The translations under genes were made by a program, and so were the position numbers. The notes under the pieces are model-generated. The model had not been told where the DNA came from, did not search any database, and worked only from the letters and a program-made list of their open reading frames with translations. DNA of 64,000 bases from Lunularia cruciata (lineage: Eukaryota > Streptophyta > Marchantiopsida > Lunulariales > Lunulariaceae). Positions 58,061 to 64,000 of the stretch are shown here, in pieces. The stretch is from positions 63,484,911 through 63,548,910 of the forward strand of contig OX419760.1 in NCBI GenBank assembly GCA_948567375.1. Direction: 5' to 3'. The first letter of the stretch is position 1. Each line of letters begins with the position of its first letter.

Positions 58061-58645
58061 ATAGTATTTAATTGGTGAGATACAAAAGCAATGGGGTGTA
58101 ACACATTTGGAAATTTTTCCTATGAAATAGCTCTAATGGCAAAGTTAGAAGCATCAAATTCAACCACACCAGGTAGTTGAGGATCATATGGTTGAAGAAT
58201 GGTACTTCTAAGACTTCTTGCACATGGCTTGCATGTTCTACCTCCATCTTTCTATAGACTAAAATATTATCCAAGAACACCACCACGTACTAATCCATAG
58301 CACATCCAACATCTAATGCATCTAATTCATGAAGACTATTGGAGCATTAAGAAGCCTAAAAGGTAGAACTATTCACTCAAAATGCACATACCTTGTGCAA
58401 AAAATAATCTTTTGCACATCCTCTCTATCAATGAGAATTTGCAAATAGCCACTTTGGAGATCCAACTTGGAGAAGTATGGTGCTCCACTCAACTCATCTA
58501 GCAAGTAATTAATTTGAGGTAGTGAATATGCATTCTTCACTATCTGTTTATTGAGGCTATGATAATCAATACAAAAGCAAAGTCCTCCATCCTTCTTTGG
58601 CACAAATAGTACTGATGCTCCTCAAGGAGATATACTATATCATAT
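58061..58645 (-). pseudogene. Reverse transcriptase of D1 (N-terminally truncated)
   Basis: The open piece 58603-58373 has PKKDGGLCFCIDYHSLNK, LPQINYLLDELSGA and FSKLDLQSGY. The next piece (58286-58068) carries VVFLDNILVYRKMEVEH, in which the second Asp of the catalytic pair is Asn. RT similarity begins at the palindrome; everything upstream is replaced by the family C LTR. Confidence 0.85.
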
Positions 58646-58725
58646 GGAGAAGGATTTCATATGATGTAGTATATCTCTTTGAGGAACATCAATACTATTT
58701 GTGCCAAAGAAGGATGGAGGACTTT
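58579..58725. repeat. Long inverted repeat in the RT of D1
   Basis: Arms 58579-58646 and 58658-58725, 68 bp each, with about five mismatches, and an 11-base loop (GAGAAGGATTT). The right arm abuts the family C LTR start at 58726. The left arm is the native RT sequence; the right arm is its inverted copy. Confidence 0.93.
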
Positions 58726-60351
58726 TGTGGTACCCACATTTTTCATTTTGGACGAGTTTTGAAGAAGAAATGTCTTGCTGAAACCAAATGGAGAAGAAAT
58801 GAGTGCAAACCTGTGTTTTGATCAGACCCGAAGAAATCGACTTCATTTAAGAGGAAGAATGACTCAGACTGGATCAAACCCAAAGAAGTTTACTTCGTGT
58901 CAGAGGTGGAAAAACTCAAATCAGACGTCGAAGGAGGAAGGGAGGTTACAGGTCAGGATTCTTGCGGGGACCATATCTTAGTGATGAAAATTTCAAATCA
59001 AGCGTGATATATCTTGTTGGAAGCGTCTTGTTCAGGGCTTTCCATTACCACCAAAATCGCAAAGTTTAGAGGTTTGTAGAAGAAGTTACAAGCATTTGAA
59101 GTTTTGAGAGTAGATGTACTTCGGGTTGAGGTTCTTCGGGTCAATGTGACTTCGTACTTCGGACTTCGGACTATGGACTTCGGGTTTACATGACTTTGGG
59201 TCTAAAGACTTTGCTTCAAGATGACTAAATCCAAGGTAACCAGACCTCATAGTGCAATGAATGTGACTTTGGGAGTTTTGCGGGAGGGATCAGAGGAAGT
59301 TAGAGTAGAGAAAGAAGATAGTTAGAATACCCATGACTTCAATTTTAGTTCTAATTGAAGATGGAATATGAATTGAAGGAGAAGTAGTAGTAATGAATAA
59401 ACCCAAAGTGCAGGATCAGATAGTAAGTGTCTTTGGGTTAGTAACATGAGTGATTAGGGGAAAGTGGGTTACAAATTGAAGGTGTAGATAGTGTACCCAT
59501 GCTTTCAATTACAATTCTTGATGATGACACAATAGAATTAGTAAAGGAATTGATAGTAGTTAAACCCGAGGTAAGAGAGATAGGAGTGCAGGTGTCTTCG
59601 GATTTGACATTTGACACTTTAGAGAAGAGTGGGTCGGGAGATAGAGATTTAGAAGACTTAACTGTGATAGGAATTTCATATCAGGAAGGAGAAATGTTAG
59701 AATTAGTGGGGGAATTAGGAGTTATGAAACCCGAGGACTGAATATTAGGAAGTAAAGTTACTTTGGGTTTGGGTTTGAAAGCCGAGGACGAAGTAGACAT
59801 TGGATCGGAGTAGAAACCGATTTGAGATTTGAAGAGACAGATATGAAAGGTTGCATTGTCATATGAGATCTGCAGGTTTGTAGAGTTGTTAGGAAGAGGT
59901 ACATTAGGAAGATAACTGTCGATTGATTCACTATTTAAGAGTGGCATTCACAGTTAGATGTTGTTCAGTGCTCATTATTTCTGAGAATAGATAAAGCGAA
60001 GTGCTATGAAGCAGTGCTCGTCGCTTGAGCTTGATTCCGAGTATCAACTTTGTGATTGAATTTGTGAGTGTTTGGAGAAATTTGAGTGCAAGTCAGTGTG
60101 TTTGTTGGATGTTGGATTCCACAGCCTTGATCTTCATTTTGTGTGTTTGATCCTGAGTGAAGTGCAATCGGAGCAATGCCTTGACAGATCTGGGAGGAAT
60201 TGTAGTGTTGGTAGTATTCTGCATTTGTGAGTGCAGCGCAAAGTCGATGTGAAGCAATTTTGATTGAGGAAGTTGTGCCTTCAATGGAGGGGTGGAACAC
60301 AATTCTGAGGCAAAGTCGTTTTGCAGTGAAGTGCCATTTTTGGGAGAGCTA
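58726..60351 (+). mobile_element. Family C LTR fragment inside D1
   Basis: Starts TGTGGTACCCACATTTTTC. It holds an internally deleted U3, the acidic end of the LTR-borne ORF (59499-59741), the TATA-like CTATTTAAGAG (59931-59941) and part of R/U5. It stops at GGGAGAGC (60351) before the LTR end. No target duplication, so this is a truncated or rearranged insertion. Confidence 0.8.
59499..59741 (+). pseudogene. C-terminal piece of the LTR-borne ORF, D1-nested copy
   Basis: Eighty codons, very similar to 14925-15188 (KPEVREIGV, FDTLEKSGSGDRDLED). A TGA after KPED ends it, where the other copy reads through. Shared conservation between two truncated copies suggests coding constraint or recent common origin. 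Confidence 0.55.
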
Positions 60352-61250
60352 TTAGAACTAATCAAGTTCTCAATAGGTGGCTTGAGTTCCCCTCTTGTGA
60401 TTCTTTGTTTCCTTGATCATCACACTCCACAAACTCCATTTGGGCAATTTATCAAGGTCATCTATTCTTGAGAGTACATTTAGCAATGTGATACTCAATT
60501 TGGCAATAATAAAAGCAATTACCATTTTTTCTGCAATCTTTCCTATCTGTTTGGCCAAGTGGTTACTATTGGATGGCATCCATCTCATTGATTTTGGCTC
60601 CTATATTGTGTGTAGTGTGTGGGTAGGTTTTTTGAAGGTCAAGGTCAAGGTCAAGACCAAGTTATCACAACCAATGAATCAAATTGCTCAGCCAATTGCA
60701 TGATTTCCTCAAAGTGTTTGGGCTCCCTCATGATCACTTTCAATTTGGTGCATGACTTCAATCCCCTCACAAATCAATCCATAGCTTCACTTTCTAATAT
60801 ATTTATAATTTGCATTATGATGTTCTATAATTGAGTGATGTAGATTCTTACAAAACCAATCTGCTTCAATTTTGCCAACCTATTTTGTGTGCCTTATGTG
60901 GTATCTATTGCTGAAAATCACCAATTATTGCACTCTTGAATTCTTCCCATGTCAAGATTGGCACAAAAAACTACCATTTAGCTTGCTCTACTTGGAATCA
61001 TCACCATAGTTTTGCCACTCCTTCCAATTGGCTTGAAGCCAAGAGAATCTGTCTCCATTCATCGTGAAGATGTCTAAATAACATTCATAATCAAATACAA
61101 AATTCTCCACTATGCCAAGGAGGTTCTTGCCTTCAAATACCTTGGGCTTTGGAAATTGATTTGCTCTTCTCCTTCTCAAAATGGTGCTCTCTCAACATAT
61201 TATTGTCATTGATGATCTTATTCTTCCAACAATCAAGTAAGGTGCTTGAT
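60352..61250 (-). pseudogene. gag of D1
   Basis: On the minus strand: FPKPKVFEGKNLLGIVENFVFDYE (61150-61080), typical of chromovirus capsid. Then FVRGLKSCTKLKVIMREPKHFEEIMQLAEQFDS (about 60790-60690), and a tail to 60352. Broken by stops. Cut at 60351 by the family C LTR. Confidence 0.75.
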
Positions 61251-61552
61251 TTTTTCATAGCAATGATAACTTTGGGCATTGCCGCCATGGCTACTACTCT
61301 ATCAAACTACATATAGTTTATCTAACTTAACACGTCCACCATTCTCCATAAGTTACAATTGAAATTACCAAGGGTTCATTAGATAAGGTGATTACATTCA
61401 AAAAATTCTACCCAAAGCATGAGATGATGAACTACATGAAACGATACTTGGGTAATACATGGACATAAAAATCTTGATAGTTTAGCAAAAATGGATTTGG
61501 TGGTCTATAAATTCCATCCATCCCATTCTTGCTCTAAACTAACATAAAAAAT
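61251..61552 (-). other. 5' leader of D1
   Basis: Leader between the 5' LTR and gag. No clear PBS was recognised. Confidence 0.5.
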
Positions 61553-62035
61553 TGAGGAGAGAAATAGGAGAATGGAATATCAACGTGAAAGATTACATTT
61601 GGACTCTTGAATGAGACAAATTCTAAATGCTTAGCATGAGCTTGGGCTATGGTTATTATAGGAACATACAAGGCTCTTTAGAAGCTTCTTAGGAAGCTTC
61701 CTAAAAGCCATCTTCTTTGAGTACAAGCCAAGTTAATTGAGAAACTTATTGAGAAGCTTCCTTCTAGAAGTTGCCCACTTAGCATGCTAGCTAAGCTAGT
61801 CAAGAAGCTTCCTTCTAGAAGTCACCTACTTGGCATGCAAACTAAGCTAGCCAAAAAGCTTCCCAAAAAGCTTCCTCCTAGAAGTCACCACTTGGCATGC
61901 ACATTACTCAATACTTGGAAGGCACCAAGTAGCTTCCTAGATGCTTCTAGAAGATTCTTATAATTCTTAGCTAATTGGTCTATTTGCTACTTCATTAGTC
62001 TTGACTAACTCATTTGTAAACTCCATATTATTACA
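61553..62035 (-). repeat. 5' LTR of D1
   Basis: Matches 55823-56306, including the AAGCTT-rich repeats. The start TGTAATAATATGG at 62035 abuts Copia. The left edge (61553) is approximate. Confidence 0.82.
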
Positions 62036-62633
62036 ACACCACTTTGTTATCCAAGAAAAACACATTTCTTGGAAGTAAGATCCAGCTTAGATCTACTACC
62101 TTGGGGTATGAGAGAATATGAATCACATCCAAAGACTACTAAATGATTTTAATATGTAGGTCATCCTTATCTCATCTCAAATGGTGTCATGTCATTAATC
62201 ACACTAGAAGGAGAAAGATTTACCAAATAAGTTGTAATGTTGATAGCATCAACCCAAAATGCATGTGATAAACCTGATTGGCTCAACATACTCCTCATCT
62301 GCTCCAATAATGTTTGATTGAGCTGCTTAGCAACATCATTCTGCTACGGAGTATATATTGTAGTTAGATGGTGAGTTTGAGGTGTATTCTTGTTGAGAAT
62401 GCACCTCAAATTCTCAAGAAGTGTATTCCTTACCATTATTTGATCATAGAAATCTCACTCCCTTACCAATTTGAGTCTCAACTTGGGCTTTCCACTTCTT
62501 GAAAGTGACAAAGACCTAAGACTTCTAGTGTAGGAAACAAATCCATAAAAATCTTAAATAATCATTGATGAAAGATATATAGTACAACTTTCTAGAATGT
62601 GAGGTAGTAGGAGATGAACCCCACATGTCACTA
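62036..62633 (-). pseudogene. Copia integrase fragment
   Basis: The open piece from 62634 leftward shows LLLHSDMWGSSPTTSHSRKL and YYISFINDYLRFLWI, the Copia integrase core with its first Asp. Later, stop-broken parts run to the KCVFLGY motif at 62050. Confidence 0.82.
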
Positions 62634-63041
62634 TGTAGAAGGAGACTAACAAGAGAAATAGGAGAATGGAAGATCACATTGGGACACTTGAGTGTGTGAA
62701 ACTCTGAATGCCTAGCATGAGCTTTGGCTTTGGTATTTATAAGGAGCATACAAGGCTCTTGAGAAGCTTCTCAAGAAGCTTCCTTGAGCCGCTTTCTTGG
62801 AGTGCAAGCCAAGTTAACCGAGAAGCTTCTCAAGAAGTTTCCTTGTAAAAGCCGTCTATTGGGTATGCAATCTAAGCTAGTTGAAGGCTTCTAGAAGCTA
62901 CTTACTTGGAGTGCAAGCTAAGCTACCTGAGAAGCTCTCAAGAAGCTTCCTAGATACTTCTAAAATATTCTAGGCTAATTTGGCCTATTTTCTACTTTGT
63001 TAGTCCTAACTAACTTCATTGCTAAACTCCATATTGTTATA
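62634..63041 (-). repeat. 3' LTR of D2
   Basis: Aligns with the D1 LTRs with small deletions and the same AAGCTT-rich repeats. The LTR start reads TATAACAATATGG, so the terminal TG is mutated to TA. Confidence 0.8.
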
Positions 63042-63069
63042 TATTCTCCCACCACTAGTTGGTGACATC

Positions 63070-63259
63070 CTTGTTGCCATTGAAGCTTCAAACTCCTAGA
63101 TATCCATTTGTGCATTTTGGAGATGAGAAAGAGGTGTTCACGTGGCATCATGAAAGAGATACCCTTTCCAAAGGACCTTGTACTCCATATGTCGTTGAAA
63201 ACCTTGTTGAATATGGTGACATGTAAGGATACAATCAACTTTGTACTCCTCATGATCAT
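63070..63259 (-). pseudogene. Chromodomain of D2 integrase
   Basis: Minus strand: INDHEEYKVDCIL and YKVLWKGYLFHDAT, then PLSHLQNAQMDI and EFEASMATRM. Same layout as D1, with stops at different places. Confidence 0.82.
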
Positions 63260-64000
63260 TGATAGGGTGGGAGGAGGAGGAGGTTAGACACAAGAGGAAA
63301 AAGAAGATGGGTTAAGAACAAAGAAACAACTTAGAAACATGAAAGATAGGGTAGATGCACATATGACAAGGCAAGGTAAGTTGATAAGCAATATGAGAGA
63401 TGATTTGGGTGACATTGAAGGGTACTATCCAATTAGGGATGAGTTTAAAAACTTGGATATCAAGTGAGAGGGGTAGGTTACTAGAGGAGAGCATGACCTT
63501 ATCACCAATTTGAAAGGCGAGATCGTGATGATGGTGGTCCGCATATTATTTCTACCAATTCTAAGCAAAAAGGAGGTGAGATTGGGCTTGTTGGAGGGAT
63601 TGAGATATGGTGGTCAAGAAGGTTGAAGTATGAGGGACATGAGATGGAGGAGAAGCATGAAGGGAATCTGGAACAAGTGAATCTTGGCCAAAATTGAGGA
63701 AGAAAGGAGAGAATCCGGTGCTTGCCTATTTGGAATTATTGTATACAAACTCCACAATTGCAAGACATTCATCTCAATTGGTATGGTGGATGTTGACAAA
63801 GGCACAAATCATATCCTCCAAGATGCAATTTTCACATTCAATTTGTCCATCAATTGAGGATGATCGGCCATGGACAAAGCAAGCTTGGTGCCAAGTATTT
63901 GAAAGAGTGTTTACCAAAATTTCCCAATGAATTGAGAATCATGGTCAGAGATGAGTACATGAGGCATCCCATGATGCTTGAAGATAGTATCAAAGTATAT
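63260..64000 (-). pseudogene. Integrase C-terminal part of D2
   Basis: The frame 63494-63312 ends IFHVSKLF, the GPY-end motif before the chromodomain. The region to 64000 is collinear with about 56600-57260 of D1. The core continues past the window edge. Confidence 0.75.

Larger units (their letters stand above)
55823..62035 (-). mobile_element. Chromodomain Ty3/Gypsy element D1
   Basis: 5' LTR at 61553-62035, gag at 60352-61250, RT, integrase and chromodomain at 58725-56345, PPT and 3' LTR at 55823-56306, all on the minus strand. The flanks ACACT (55818-55822) and ACACC (62036-62040) form a near-perfect 5-bp target duplication in Copia. The middle (protease and RT start) is replaced by a family C LTR fragment. 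Confidence 0.82.
53931..62633 (-). mobile_element. Ty1/Copia element, minus strand, split by D1
   Basis: Integrase lies at 62036-62633 and the linker, RT and RNase H at about 54100-55822, both on the minus strand. The chromodomain Gypsy D1 (55823-62035) separates them. The reading frame on both sides of D1 is consistent with one original gene (FLGY motif on one side, RLWD motif on the other). The 5' part of Copia is cut by D2 at about 62634. No LTR was recognised. Confidence 0.8.
62634..64000 (-). mobile_element. Chromodomain Ty3/Gypsy element D2 (continues beyond the window)
   Basis: Same family as D1. The 3' LTR is 62634-63041, the PPT 63042-63055 (GTGGTGGGAGAATA on the minus strand), and then chromodomain and integrase. 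It is inserted in the Copia integrase. Confidence 0.82.

Overview
The window is a stack of nested plant-type retrotransposons. No intact host gene, rRNA, tRNA or CRISPR array was found. The elements are Ty3/Gypsy with chromodomains, Ty3/Gypsy of Tat/Athila-like type, Ty1/Copia and a PIF/Harbinger transposase. Together with moderate AT richness and deep nesting they point to a large, repeat-rich land-plant genome (gymnosperm, fern or other streptophyte). The species cannot be fixed from the sequence alone.

Layout. (1) 1-24088, plus strand: an old Ty3/Gypsy element, called Z here. It has a partial 5' LTR (1-319), a tandemly duplicated 5'UTR-gag-start-of-protease unit (556-3840 and 3841-18411), retropepsin, a C5-cytosine DNA methyltransferase domain (about 18880-19960), RT-RNase H, integrase, a C-terminal PHD finger (23225-23359) and a 3' LTR (23532-24088). 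The second unit is split by two insertions. The first is a nearly complete minus-strand Gypsy element, family A copy 1 (6250-14021). The second is a mosaic block (14450-17990). (2) 24090-28190: a second, internally deleted copy, Z2, which again carries the methyltransferase and PHD modules. (3) 28190-33800: a Copia scrap, a PIF/Harbinger transposase pseudogene with all three DDE residues visible (28946-30332), minisatellite-like fields, one possible exon and a coiled-coil repeat ORF. (4) 33800-52926: two family C Gypsy elements arranged head to head. Their LTR is very long (about 3.8 kb) and itself holds a long, decayed coiled-coil ORF. Family A copy 2 (36761-about 43580) is nested in the minus-strand C LTR, and a 579-bp solo LTR with a perfect 5-bp target duplication sits in the plus-strand C RNase H. 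(5) 53931-64000: a minus-strand Copia element split by two chromodomain Gypsy elements, D1 (55823-62035) and D2 (62634 to beyond the end). D1 itself carries a truncated family C LTR.

The most notable system is element Z: a retrotransposon polyprotein combining gag, protease, a cytosine-5 DNA methyltransferase, reverse transcriptase, integrase and a PHD finger where chromoviruses have a chromodomain. Both copies are dead (stops, frameshifts, lost catalytic residues), but they are damaged at different places, so the domain order is supported twice. The second notable system is the family C LTR, whose U3 region encodes a long protein. Its placement is supported by one LTR lying after pol and another lying before gag.
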